From positions 1-19,934 of the forward strand of contig CAZBAK010000031.1 in assembly GCA_964489715.1 (NCBI GenBank): 19,934 nucleotides of DNA, written 5' to 3'. Positions within the stretch are counted from its first letter, which is position 1, and the number at the start of each line of letters is the position of its first letter. Of the stretch, positions 6,701 through 13,833 are shown one piece after another. The stretch is from Tissierella_A sp964489715 (GTDB lineage: Bacteria > Bacillota > Clostridia > Tissierellales > Tissierellaceae). The notes under the pieces are model-generated. The model made no database searches, was not told the DNA's origin, and saw only the letters and a list, made by a program, of their open reading frames with translations. The translations under genes were made by a program, and so were the position numbers.

Positions 6701-8431
6701 TTAATTTCTAAAGCTTAAAGCATCTTTTTTAAATCTCTCTTGAACTTTTTCAATTAATTCCTCTAGATCTACATCTTCTTTTTCTCCATCTTCCCTAAGT
6801 GAATATTCTACAATTCCATCTCCAGCAGCCTTCCCTACAACTACTCTAATAGGTATACCTATTAGGTCCCTATCGTTAAACTTAACTCCAGCTCTTTCCT
6901 TTCTATCATCTAAAAGAACCTCTACTCCTCTTTTAGTAAATTCCTCATAAAGTTTTTCAGCTAGATCTATTTGATCTTGATTTTTAGTATTTATCACAGT
7001 TATAATCAACTGATAAGGAGCTACATTTAATGGCCATATTATACCATTTTCATCATGAGATTGTTCTATTATAGCTGCTACAGTTCTAGTTATACCTATA
7101 CCATAGGATCCCATAACAAAAGGTTTTTCTTTTCCATTTTCATCTAGGAACTTAGCATCAATTCCCTCAGAATACTTTGTTCCAAGTTGGAATATATTTC
7201 CTATTTCGATTCCTCTTTCAATTTTAAGTATTTCTGAACATCCAGGACACTTATCTCCCTCTCTTATCATTAAAAGATCATCTATTACTTCACCTTTAAA
7301 ATCCCTATCATAATTTACATTTTTAAGATGGATATCTGTTTCATTTCCTCCAACTATGAGGTTTTTCATCTTGGTTATTCTAGAATCCACTAGGAGTCTT
7401 GTTCCTTCTTTTAAGCCTACTGGACCTGTAAAACCTACACTGGCTCCTGTTATATCATAGATCATTTCTTCATCTGCCATTTCCATATCATGAGAAGAGA
7501 TTCCCAAGTAATTTTCTAGTTTTCTTTCATTTAATTCTCTATCTCCAGGCACTACAACTACAACTGGCTCAGCTTGCGCAGAATAAACTAAGGCTTTTGC
7601 AAATTTAGATTTATCCATTTTAAAGAATTCTTCTAGCCCTTCTATAGTAGTAACATTTTCTGTTACTACTTTTTCAAGGGGCTTTTCTTCCTCATCCTTT
7701 TCTTCTACATTGTAGACAACTCTAGCCTTTTCATCTGTAGCTGCATAATCACAACTTTCACAATAGGCCATAAGTCCCTCACCTGCTTCACTTGTTGCCA
7801 TAAACTCATGGGATACATCCCCACCCATAGCCCCTGTGTCTCCTTCTACAACCTTGTAACTTAGTTTTAAACGATCAAACACCTTATCATAGGCCTTCCA
7901 CATTATGTCATAAGATTCTTCCAAAGCTTCCTTATCCGTATCAAAACTATAGGCATCCTTCATTATAAATTCTCTACCTCTCATAAGTCCAAAGCGTGGT
8001 CTTTTTTCATCACGATACTTGGTCTGTATTTGATAAAGATTTAAGGGAAGTTGCTTATATGACTTGATTTCATTTTTTATTAGATCTGTAACATATTCCT
8101 CAGCTGTAGGTCCAAGGCAAAGTTCTCTAGAGTTTCTATCTACTAGAGTATACATCTCAGGTCCAAAGTTCTCCCATCTTCCTGTAGCTTCCCAAAGCTC
8201 TTTAGGTTGCATAGCACTCATTAGTAATTCTTGAGAGCCTGCAGCATCCATTTCCTCTCTTACTATTTGTTCAACCTTTCTAATAACTCTATATCCCAAT
8301 GGTAGATAGGAATATATACCACTTACAAGTCTTCTTATCATACCTGCCCTTAAAAGAAGCTTGTGACTTACAATTTCTGCTTCCGATGGATCTTCCTTTA
8401 ATGTAGGCATATACATTTTTGACATTCTCAT
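6701..8431 (-). CDS. proS: Prolyl-tRNA synthetase, bacterial type with editing insertion
   Basis: This class II synthetase of 576 residues charges tRNA-Pro. Motif 1 region is SYLPLGYRVIRKVEQIVREE, motif 2 is YRDEKRPRFGLMRGREFIMKDAYSF, and the large INS editing domain lies between roughly residues 220 and 400 (MDKSKFAKALVYSAQAEPVV, LKEGTRLLVDSRI). Motif 3 is FVMGSYGIGITRTVAAIIEQ. The C-terminal anticodon-binding domain contains LDDRKERAGVKFNDRDLIG. The presence of INS marks the prokaryote-type enzyme that hydrolyses mischarged Ala-tRNA-Pro. The ATG follows AAGGAGG. A proline-specific T-box precedes it. proS between ispF and gltX is not the B. subtilis order. Confidence 0.96.
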   Translation of the reverse strand: MRMSKMYMPTLKEDPSEAEIVSHKLLLRAGMIRRLVSGIYSYLPLGYRVIRKVEQIVREEMDAAGSQELLMSAMQPKELWEATGRWENFGPEMYTLVDRNSRELCLGPTAEEYVTDLIKNEIKSYKQLPLNLYQIQTKYRDEKRPRFGLMRGREFIMKDAYSFDTDKEALEESYDIMWKAYDKVFDRLKLSYKVVEGDTGAMGGDVSHEFMATSEAGEGLMAYCESCDYAATDEKARVVYNVEEKDEEEKPLEKVVTENVTTIEGLEEFFKMDKSKFAKALVYSAQAEPVVVVVPGDRELNERKLENYLGISSHDMEMADEEMIYDITGASVGFTGPVGLKEGTRLLVDSRITKMKNLIVGGNETDIHLKNVNYDRDFKGEVIDDLLMIREGDKCPGCSEILKIERGIEIGNIFQLGTKYSEGIDAKFLDENGKEKPFVMGSYGIGITRTVAAIIEQSHDENGIIWPLNVAPYQLIITVINTKNQDQIDLAEKLYEEFTKRGVEVLLDDRKERAGVKFNDRDLIGIPIRVVVGKAAGDGIVEYSLREDGEKEDVDLEELIEKVQERFKKDALSFRN

Positions 8432-8447
8432 TTACAAAAACCTCCTT

Positions 8448-8684
8448 AAAATAAATAGAGCCCCTCGTCTCAATCTAGAGACGAAAGGCTTAATCTTCCG
8501 CGGTACCACTCTAGTAGATCCATTGGATCCACTTTTAAAGCTTATAACGCATGCTATACGTTTAGAATTCTCTTCTAAAAGCTCTAGAGCTGGTTCTCTA
8601 TTAAGAGGGTAGAAACATCTCACCAACAGTTTCCTCTCTTTATCCATTAATAAATACTATTCTCTCTCTTAGCCTATAAATTTA
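8448..8684 (-). promoter_or_regulatory. T-box riboswitch, proline specifier (CCA), controlling proS
   Basis: The 277-base gap between ispF and proS is filled by this leader and its promoter. Stem I shows GAATAGTA (AGTA K-turn motif, 8655-8662), AGAGAGG and TGTTGGTGAGA apical elements. The specifier loop is GAACCAG, whose CCA (8591-8593) is a Pro codon followed by a purine. The T-box core TAGAG-TGGTACC-GCGG (bulge 8502-8508) is canonical. TGGT complements the ACCA end expected of tRNA-Pro (A73). Antiterminator pairing is TAGAG/CTCTA and GCGGAA/TTTCGT. Uncharged tRNA-Pro should favour read-through into proS. Confidence 0.95.
8459..8490 (-). terminator. Intrinsic terminator of the proS T-box
   Basis: Minus-strand stem AGCCTTTCGTCTC / GAGACGAGGGGCT with two G-T pairs and a six-base loop. 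It is followed by the T-rich CTATTTATTTT immediately before the proS ribosome site. It competes with the T-box antiterminator for the CGTCTCTA strand. Confidence 0.85.
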
Positions 8685-8690
8685 TATATA

Positions 8691-8719
8691 ATTTTACTTT
8701 AATAAGGTCTATTTGTCAA
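8691..8719 (-). promoter_or_regulatory. Promoter for the proS T-box transcript
   Basis: On the minus strand a perfect TTGACA (8714-8719), a 17-bp spacer and TAAAAT (8691-8696). The -35 box lies inside the last codons of ispF (Asp-Lys-stop), so ispF and the proS promoter overlap by 11 bases. The start point is near 8684, where the T-box begins. Confidence 0.85.
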
Positions 8720-9191
8720 TCTTTTCTTTAAGCATACAAACACTATAGGAGGATATACCTTCTTCTCTTCCTACAAATCCTAATTCTTCCGTTGTAGTGG
8801 CCTTGACATTTATATCTCCTAAACTACAGTCTAAGATTTCTGCTATATTTCTCTTCATATCTTCTATAAAGCCAGCAAGTTTAGGCCTTTGCGCTGCCAC
8901 TGTTGCATCAATGTTTCCAATTATATATCCTTCCTGATCCATGATCTCTTTAACCTTTTCAAGTAAGTCCATACTAGAGATATCCTTATATTTTTCATCT
9001 GTATCAGGGAAGTGTCTACCTATATCTCCAAGAGCCAGAGCTCCAAGAATACTATCCATGATTGCATGAATCAATACATCAGCATCAGAATGACCTAGCA
9101 ATCCCTTTTCATGGGGAATATCCACTCCACCAATTATAAGTTTTCTTTCTTCAACTAGTTTATGAACATCATATCCAAATCCAATTCTCAT
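8709..9191 (-). CDS. ispF: 2-C-methyl-D-erythritol 2,4-cyclodiphosphate synthase
   Basis: IspF closes CDP-ME-2-phosphate to the cyclic diphosphate in the MEP isoprenoid pathway. The 160 residues match the family length. Metal ligands are all visible: Asp8 and His10 in GFGYDVHKL, and His42 in GHSDADVLIHAIMD. The C-terminal motif KATTTEELGFVGREEGISSYSV is typical of the trimer's active site. It sits 8 bases behind ispD, in the widespread ispD-ispF pair. Its last codons carry the -35 box of the proS promoter. Confidence 0.96.
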   Translation of the reverse strand: MRIGFGYDVHKLVEERKLIIGGVDIPHEKGLLGHSDADVLIHAIMDSILGALALGDIGRHFPDTDEKYKDISSMDLLEKVKEIMDQEGYIIGNIDATVAAQRPKLAGFIEDMKRNIAEILDCSLGDINVKATTTEELGFVGREEGISSYSVCMLKEKIDK

Positions 9192-9199
9192 ATTTTCAC

Positions 9200-9940
9200 C
9201 TACCTTGTCTCAGAAGAAACTTTTTCTTGAATCTTTAGGTTATTATCAACCTGTAATAGGGATTCTGCAATTATCAAATCTTCAGGTGTGGTGATCTTTA
9301 TATTGTCATAGTTGCCCATTATCATCTTTACCTTGTAACCAGCTTTTTCCACCAGGGAGCTATCATCTGTGGCTACTATTCCTTCATCAATTGCATATTC
9401 ATAGCCCTTTTGAAGAATAGTTTTCCAAAAGCATTGTGGAGTTTGTGCAGCCCAGAGCATACTTCTTTTAGGAGTATGATGAACATTGTCACTCTGGTCT
9501 ACTACCTTTATGGTATCTTTTACTGGAACCCCTACAACACAGGAACCATATTCTATTACACCCTTTATACCATCTTCTATATTTTCTTTTCTCACAAAGG
9601 GTCTTGCCCCATCATGGGTTAAAACTATATTGCATCTTTCATCTAAAGCTAGTATTCCATTATATATAGAATCCTGTCTCTCCCTGCCACCTTTTATGAT
9701 TTTTTTTATCTTTTTAAAATTATATTTTTTAACTATTTCTTTTCTGCAATATTCTACTTCTTCTTCTTTTGCAATCAATATTATTTCATCTATAAATGGA
9801 GATTCTTCAAATTTATTTAAAGTATGCACCAGTATAGGCTTGTTATCTATATCTATAAATTGTTTATTTATTTTACTTCCCATTCTATTGCTCATTCCTG
9901 CAGCTGCTACTATAACAGATACATAATAATTTTTATACAT
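9200..9940 (-). CDS. ispD: 2-C-methyl-D-erythritol 4-phosphate cytidylyltransferase
   Basis: IspD couples CTP to MEP, giving CDP-ME. The nucleotide-binding N-terminus is VIVAAAGMSNRMGSKINKQF; the central THDGARPFV and VPVKDTIKVV and the C-terminal TTPEDLIIAESLL follow, as in GT-A-fold cytidylyltransferases. The ATG at 9940 gives 246 residues and has TGAGGTG six bases upstream. An in-frame GTG at 9949 overlaps that ribosome site and is less likely. A promoter-like TTGTAT-18-TATAAT lies upstream, behind the yacL terminator. The C-terminal 15 residues or so (LKIQEKVSSETR) look like a short non-conserved tail. Confidence 0.95.
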   Translation of the reverse strand: MYKNYYVSVIVAAAGMSNRMGSKINKQFIDIDNKPILVHTLNKFEESPFIDEIILIAKEEEVEYCRKEIVKKYNFKKIKKIIKGGRERQDSIYNGILALDERCNIVLTHDGARPFVRKENIEDGIKGVIEYGSCVVGVPVKDTIKVVDQSDNVHHTPKRSMLWAAQTPQCFWKTILQKGYEYAIDEGIVATDDSSLVEKAGYKVKMIMGNYDNIKITTPEDLIIAESLLQVDNNLKIQEKVSSETR

Positions 9941-9981
9941 TTTATACACCTCAATTATTGTATATATTTATTTTCTTTCTA

Positions 9982-10011
9982 ATTATATCACAGGACTTTT
10001 AGTAAATACAA
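9982..10011 (-). promoter_or_regulatory. Promoter candidate for ispD-ispF
   Basis: On the minus strand TTGTAT (10006-10011), an 18-bp spacer and TATAAT (9982-9987), about 40 bases before the ispD start and just after the terminator behind yacL. The -10 is perfect and the -35 is weak. Confidence 0.6.
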
Positions 10012-10024
10012 CTTTAAATAGAAT

Positions 10025-10043
10025 AAGGCCTCATAGAGGCCTT
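10025..10043 (-). terminator. Hairpin terminator behind yacL
   Basis: Perfect 8-bp stem AAGGCCTC / GAGGCCTT with a three-base loop, three bases past the yacL stop. On the minus strand the tail (ATTCTATTT) is only moderately T-rich, so termination may be partial. Confidence 0.65.
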
Positions 10044-10046
10044 GTT

Positions 10047-11144
10047 TTAACTGTTTTTTTCTAATTCCTTGGGTTTAGCAAATATCATCTTGCCTGCAGA
10101 AGTTTGAAGCACTGATGTCACTATTACCTCTATAGTTTTACCTATATATTTTTTTCCTGATTCAACTACTATCATAGTACCATCATCTAAGTATGCCAGT
10201 CCCTGTTGTAGTTCCTTGCCAACTTTTACTACGTTGATTACCATCTCTTCTCCAGGTAGAACTACTGGTTTAACTGCGTTTGCAAGCTCATTTATGTTTA
10301 AAACTTCTATGCCTTGAACTTCAGCTACCTTGTTTAAATTATAATCATTGGTAATTATCTTTCCATTCATAAGTTGAGTCAATTTCAAAAGTTTAGAATC
10401 TACTTCCTTAGTATCTTCAAATTTCTTTTCATGAATTATAATTTCTATATCTATCTCTTTTTGCATTTTATTTAAGATATCAAGGCCACGTCTTCCTCTA
10501 TTTCTTTTTAGGCCATCAGAAGAATCAGCTATATGCTGTAACTCCTCTAAGACAAATACCGGTATTACAAGAGGCCCTTCTACAAAACCTGTATTACATA
10601 TGTCTGCAATTCTTCCATCTATTATTACACTGGTGTCAAGTATCTTAGGTGAAGAATTATATTCCCCCAGTGGTTTTTCCTTTAGAGTTTTTTTAGAAAA
10701 ATCAATGCTCTTCATCACATTGGAAATATCATCTTTTTTTCTAGTGGCTATCCTAACTCCCAGAGTTCCAAACACTGCAAATAAAATTACTGATACTACA
10801 AATCCTAAATAGGGAATTCCTAAATTTTCTAAGGGTCTACTTAAAAAGAATGCAATTATAAGTCCAATTATAAGTCCAAATGATCCAAGCGCCATTTCAT
10901 ATCCAGGAATATTCTGAACCTCATTTTCTATTCTCTGAATAGTTTTTTTACCACGTTTTATAATAAGTGGCGCCAATAAAAAGAATAAAACACCAAAAAA
11001 TAAAGCGACTCCCAGATTTATTATTAATCCTAGTAAACCTGTAATAGGTCTTACAATTTCAATTGATTTAACTAAGACTAGTATTCCATATCCTAAGAGC
11101 GCCCCTAAAACACCTATAGAAAATTTTATTATTTTTTCAATCAT
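10047..11144 (-). CDS. yacL: Membrane-anchored PIN-TRAM domain protein (YacL family)
   Basis: The protein has about 365 residues. Four hydrophobic segments fill the first 140 residues (for example FSIGVLGALLGYGILVLVK, NLGVALFFGVLFFLLAPLII, LGSFGLIIGLIIAFFLS and FVVSVILFAVFGTLGV). A PIN nuclease-like domain follows from about residue 165 (KILDTSVIIDGRIADI, LQHIADSS, KIITNDYNLNKVAEVQG) with the expected acidic residues. A C-terminal TRAM domain (GKTIEVIVTSVLQTSAGKMIFAKP) probably binds RNA. The substrate is unknown for the family. The ATG at 11144 has AGGAGGTG six bases upstream; an in-frame GTG at 11153 overlaps that site. It lies between carD and ispD, as in many clostridia. Confidence 0.9.
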   Translation of the reverse strand: MIEKIIKFSIGVLGALLGYGILVLVKSIEIVRPITGLLGLIINLGVALFFGVLFFLLAPLIIKRGKKTIQRIENEVQNIPGYEMALGSFGLIIGLIIAFFLSRPLENLGIPYLGFVVSVILFAVFGTLGVRIATRKKDDISNVMKSIDFSKKTLKEKPLGEYNSSPKILDTSVIIDGRIADICNTGFVEGPLVIPVFVLEELQHIADSSDGLKRNRGRRGLDILNKMQKEIDIEIIIHEKKFEDTKEVDSKLLKLTQLMNGKIITNDYNLNKVAEVQGIEVLNINELANAVKPVVLPGEEMVINVVKVGKELQQGLAYLDDGTMIVVESGKKYIGKTIEVIVTSVLQTSAGKMIFAKPKELEKNS

Positions 11145-11182
11145 CTCACTCACCTCCTATATAGTATTTATGCCCATTAAAT

Positions 11183-11213
11183 AAAAATATATAACTAAGA
11201 GTTACATATTTTT
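11183..11213 (-). terminator. AT-rich hairpin terminator between carD and yacL
   Basis: A 14-bp stem AAAAATATGTAACT / AGTTATATATTTTT (one G-T pair) with a CTT loop ends in a T-rich strand on the minus side. It lies in the 110-base gap behind carD. No strong promoter is obvious after it, so yacL may depend on read-through. Confidence 0.6.
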
Positions 11214-11254
11214 ATTTTTCCTAGCATTATTTATTTTTTTCTTCATATCATTAT

Positions 11255-11764
11255 CTATTCTATTTCTTCTAGTTCTTCTTCTGAGTTAAATTCAACTGAT
11301 TCTGCTACCAATTCTTCTGTTTCTTCCAATGTAAGTTCGCAAGTTAAAACCATCTCTGAAATAAGCATTTGCTTAGCATCGTTTAGCATCTTTCTCTCTC
11401 CTGTGGAAAGACCCTTTTCCTTATCTAAGAGCATAAGATTTCTAACTACAGCTCCTATTTCATATATATCTCCTGATTTTATCTTGTCCATATTGAGTCT
11501 AAATCTTCTGTTCCAATTTTGTGGCATTTTACCCTTATCGCCCTTTAAAATTGTTATTACTTCTTCCATCTCTTCCTTGCTTATAATCTCTCTAACTCCA
11601 ACTTCTGCCATATTGTCAATTGGGATCATAACCTTCATATCACCTATAGGCATTGTCATGATAAAATATTTTCTCTTCTCACCTAATATTTCCTTAGTTT
11701 CTATACTTTCTATGGTTCCAGCTCCATGCATTGGATATACAATTTTATCTCCAATTTCAAACAT
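11255..11764 (-). CDS. carD: CarD/CdnL-family RNA polymerase-binding transcription factor
   Basis: The 169-residue protein starts MFEIGDKIVYPMHGAGTIESIETKEILGEKR, the Tudor-like RNA polymerase interaction domain shared by CarD, CdnL and TRCF. An alpha-helical C-terminal domain (about residues 75-160) contains WNRRFRLNMDKIKSGDIYEIGAVVRNLM and LSTGERKMLNDAKQMLISEM. CarD proteins bind the RNA polymerase beta lobe and stabilise the open complex at promoters, including those of rRNA genes. The extreme C-terminus is Glu-rich (EELVAESVEFNSEEELEEIE). A GGGAGGT ribosome site sits 6 bases before the ATG. Two tandem promoters lie upstream, back to back with the promoter of the plus-strand gene. Confidence 0.93.
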   Translation of the reverse strand: MFEIGDKIVYPMHGAGTIESIETKEILGEKRKYFIMTMPIGDMKVMIPIDNMAEVGVREIISKEEMEEVITILKGDKGKMPQNWNRRFRLNMDKIKSGDIYEIGAVVRNLMLLDKEKGLSTGERKMLNDAKQMLISEMVLTCELTLEETEELVAESVEFNSEEELEEIE

Positions 11765-11795
11765 TTTACTACCTCCCTATAAAATAGTCTCTTTA

Positions 11796-11824
11796 ATTAT
11801 ATCCTATTTTAGGTTTTTTGTAAA
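11796..11824 (-). promoter_or_regulatory. Proximal carD promoter
   Basis: On the minus strand TTTACA (11819-11824), a 17-bp spacer and a perfect TATAAT (11796-11801), about 30 bases before the carD ATG. Confidence 0.78.
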
Positions 11825-11830
11825 GCTATC

Positions 11831-11860
11831 ATTCTATCATAAAGCTATTTAGAATGTCAA
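11831..11860 (-). promoter_or_regulatory. Distal carD promoter
   Basis: On the minus strand a perfect TTGACA (11855-11860), an 18-bp spacer and TAGAAT (11831-11836). It is immediately upstream of, and nearly abuts, the proximal promoter. Confidence 0.7.
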
Positions 11861-11892
11861 CTTATTTTTTTCTATAATAGACTGAAATTCAT

Positions 11893-11922
11893 TTGACAAC
11901 TAGGAGAGCTTAAAAGTATAAT
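11893..11922 (+). promoter_or_regulatory. Promoter for the plus-strand gene at 11957
   Basis: Plus-strand TTGACA (11893-11898), an 18-bp spacer and TATAAT (11917-11922), about 34 bases before the start codon. It diverges from the carD promoters; the two -35 boxes are about 33 bases apart. Confidence 0.82.
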
Positions 11923-11956
11923 GATATTATAATACAAGCTACTAGAGGAGGATATT

Positions 11957-12373
11957 ATGGATAAGAAAATTGAAACACTTAACGAAGAAAATGTTTGTGA
12001 AAATTTCCAAAATAACATATCCAAAGTTTTAGTTAGACACAAAAGCATTTTAGATATAATGTCAAAAAAAGATGAGTATAATGCTCGTATAAATAGAGCC
12101 GTAGTAAAATCGGTAACTAACTGTGGTTGTATATCTATTGATGCTAAAAAACAAGAATTCACTGGTGAGTCTTATAAGGATCTTCCAGATACATTAGATG
12201 ATCATGTAAGAGGTGAAATTTGCGAACAATGTAGAGAAGTTTTAGACTTAGAGATTGGTAACTATATCTTCTATATTACAGCTCTTTGTGATACATTGGG
12301 ACTAAATTTAAGCGATATCATAAAGCATGAACATGACAGAAACAAGACACTAGGTCTCTTTAATCTAAGATAA
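11957..12373 (+). CDS. Conserved-looking small cytosolic protein of unknown function
   Basis: This 138-residue protein is the only convincing plus-strand gene here. It has no signal peptide or membrane segment and looks mostly helical. Features seen: an N-terminal helical stretch with LVRHKSILDIMSKKDEYNARINRAVVKSV (about residues 25-53), then NCGC, a central EICEQCREVL, and a C-terminal helix-turn ALCDTLGLNLSDIIKHEHDRNKTLGLFNL. The CxC and CxxC pairs could bind metal. I recall similar clostridial proteins being labelled DUF1573, probably on the strength of the VTNCGC motif alone; I cannot verify this, and the rest does not look like the beta-rich DUF1573 domain. A consensus promoter, GAGGAGG ribosome site and strong terminator show it is a real, separately transcribed gene. 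It lies between radA and carD. Confidence 0.8.
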   Translation: MDKKIETLNEENVCENFQNNISKVLVRHKSILDIMSKKDEYNARINRAVVKSVTNCGCISIDAKKQEFTGESYKDLPDTLDDHVRGEICEQCREVLDLEIGNYIFYITALCDTLGLNLSDIIKHEHDRNKTLGLFNLR

Positions 12374-12399
12374 GCTAAAGAAAATTCTTTAGCTTATCT
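12368..12399. terminator. Bidirectional terminator shared by the plus-strand gene and radA
   Basis: A perfect 15-bp stem AGATAAGCTAAAGAA / TTCTTTAGCTTATCT with a two-base centre. On the plus strand it runs into seven more T residues. Both convergent genes end with AGA-TAA inside the arms (stops 12371-12373 plus, 12394-12396 minus). The minus-strand T-tract is poor (TTAGATT), so termination is probably stronger for the plus-strand gene. Confidence 0.85.
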
Positions 12400-13788
12400 T
12401 TTTTTAAAGCAATCTCCAATAACTTCTCTTAAGACATTGCATTCTACTATCTCTAAATTTTTATAATCTCCTATTTTACTACTGCCCTTAGCTATATATG
12501 CTTTTTTAAAGCCCATCCTATCAATTTCCTTGAGTCGAACTTGCAGGGATGGCACTCTTTTCAGCTCTCCAGTAAGGCCTACGTCTGCTATAAAGACAGT
12601 ATCATTTCCTATGCTTTTTTGAAATATAGAGGAAGCTATACTCATTATAACTGCCAAGTTTGAGGCTTGCTCCTTAAGTGCAATTCCTCCTGTAGTTTTT
12701 ATAACTACATTCTTATCATATAACTTTGTATCCCCTCTTTGTTCTAATATCGAGATCAAGGTATTTAGTTGGTCCTTTCTCATTGCCTCACCTATTCTAG
12801 ATGGATAGGGTGTAAAGGAAGGGGAAACTAAAGATTCTATTTCAAGGATAATAGGCCTTGTTCCTTCTCTTACAACAGTCAATGTACTTCCTGAGATTGA
12901 ACTTTCATCATTTCTTTGTGTCATAAAGTATTCTGAAGGATTGTCTATAGAGATCATTCCTTCTTCCCCCATATTAAAAAATCCCATCTCTCCTGTAGAT
13001 CCATATCTGTTCTTTGTAGTTAAAAGGGTCCTAAGTTCCTCTCCACTTTCTCCATCTATTATAAGTACAGTGTCTACCAAGTGTTCTAAAGCTCTAACAC
13101 CTGCCAGTTCATCAGCCTTAGTCATCTGACCTACTAAAAACACTGCCCTAGGCCTATCTACATTCTTTGCTATTTTAACCAGTTCATAGGCACACTCCAT
13201 AGTTTGAGTAGGAGATCCTGCACGGGAACCTGGAAATTCATCCAGAGTAAAGGTTTGAATACTGTCTACAATAATAATATCTGGGTCAATCTTATCCACT
13301 ATATCCAATATATTGTCTAAACTATTGTCAGAAACTACCCATACATTTTTATGTATATTTTTAAGTATTCTATCTGCACGAGATTTTATTTGAGATTCTG
13401 ATTCTTCTCCTGAAGCATATAAGACCTTAAAGCCTAATTTTGCCAGTTCATCTGTTACTTGAAGAAGCAAAGTGGACTTTCCCGCTCCTGGCTTTGCTGA
13501 AAGTATAGTTACGGAGTCCTTTATTATTCCCCCACCCATAACTCTATTAAATTCTCCTATTCCAGTTACAATTCTCTCACTATTGGAGGTTTCTATTTCT
13601 TTTAGTCTTTTTATGGAGTCCTTATTTATAATTCTCTTTTTACTAGAAGCAGAGGATCCGCTGCCCTTTTTTGTAACTACTTCTGTTTCCTCTAGGCTAT
13701 TCCAGCTATTACATTCAGGACACTTTCCCATATATCCAACAGACTCATAATTACATTTATTACATACATATATAGTCTTTCTTTTCAT
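12394..13788 (-). CDS. radA: DNA repair protein RadA (Sms)
   Basis: RadA is a RecA-like helicase that promotes branch migration in recombination. The 464 residues show an N-terminal C4 zinc finger (Cys9, Cys12, Cys23, Cys26 in CNKCNYESVGYMGKCPEC), then the P-loop AKPGAGKST (residues 98-106; the usual first Gly is Ala98). Walker B is DIIIVDSIQTF, the RadA-specific motif is KNRYGSTGEMGFF, and a Lon-protease-like C-terminal domain begins near residue 300 (SFTPYPSRIGEAMRKDQLNTLISILE, FIADVGLTGELKRV). The ribosome site is modest (AGGGGACTTA then AAGG abutting ATG). It follows clpC across a terminator hairpin, so expression probably depends on read-through from the ctsR operon or on an unseen promoter inside clpC. 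In B. subtilis disA follows; here it does not. Confidence 0.95.
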   Translation of the reverse strand: MKRKTIYVCNKCNYESVGYMGKCPECNSWNSLEETEVVTKKGSGSSASSKKRIINKDSIKRLKEIETSNSERIVTGIGEFNRVMGGGIIKDSVTILSAKPGAGKSTLLLQVTDELAKLGFKVLYASGEESESQIKSRADRILKNIHKNVWVVSDNSLDNILDIVDKIDPDIIIVDSIQTFTLDEFPGSRAGSPTQTMECAYELVKIAKNVDRPRAVFLVGQMTKADELAGVRALEHLVDTVLIIDGESGEELRTLLTTKNRYGSTGEMGFFNMGEEGMISIDNPSEYFMTQRNDESSISGSTLTVVREGTRPIILEIESLVSPSFTPYPSRIGEAMRKDQLNTLISILEQRGDTKLYDKNVVIKTTGGIALKEQASNLAVIMSIASSIFQKSIGNDTVFIADVGLTGELKRVPSLQVRLKEIDRMGFKKAYIAKGSSKIGDYKNLEIVECNVLREVIGDCFKKR

Positions 13789-13809
13789 CCTTAAGTCCCC
13801 TTACTGTGA

Positions 13810-13833
13810 AAAAAGGCCTTTACAGGCCTTTTT
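13810..13833 (-). terminator. Hairpin terminator overlapping the clpC stop
   Basis: On the minus strand AAAAAGGCC / GGCCTTTTT forms a stem around TGTAA, followed by T residues. The clpC TAA (13820-13822) lies in the loop. It separates clpC from radA by 31 bases, a classic attenuating position within an operon. Confidence 0.75.

Noticed and set aside
8432..8647. Open frame of 71 codons upstream of proS (MDKERKLLVRC...)
   Set aside because: It lies wholly within the proline T-box leader, including specifier, TGGTACC core and terminator. It has no ribosome site and its sequence is explained by the RNA structure.
9486..9926. Plus-strand frame of 146 codons antisense to ispD
   Set aside because: Antisense shadow with hydrophobic, Ser-rich composition and no ribosome site; ispD motifs on the other strand are clear.
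11403..11852. Plus-strand frame of 149 codons antisense to carD
   Set aside because: It is the low-complexity Ile/Leu/Ser antisense shadow of the well-recognised carD.
11872..12162. Minus-strand frame of 96 codons overlapping the plus-strand gene
   Set aside because: No ribosome site, Leu/Ser-rich shadow composition, and the plus-strand frame has promoter, ribosome site and terminator.
12941..13129. Plus-strand frames antisense to radA considered as small genes (also 13472-13750)
   Set aside because: Ser/Pro-rich antisense shadows with no start signals.
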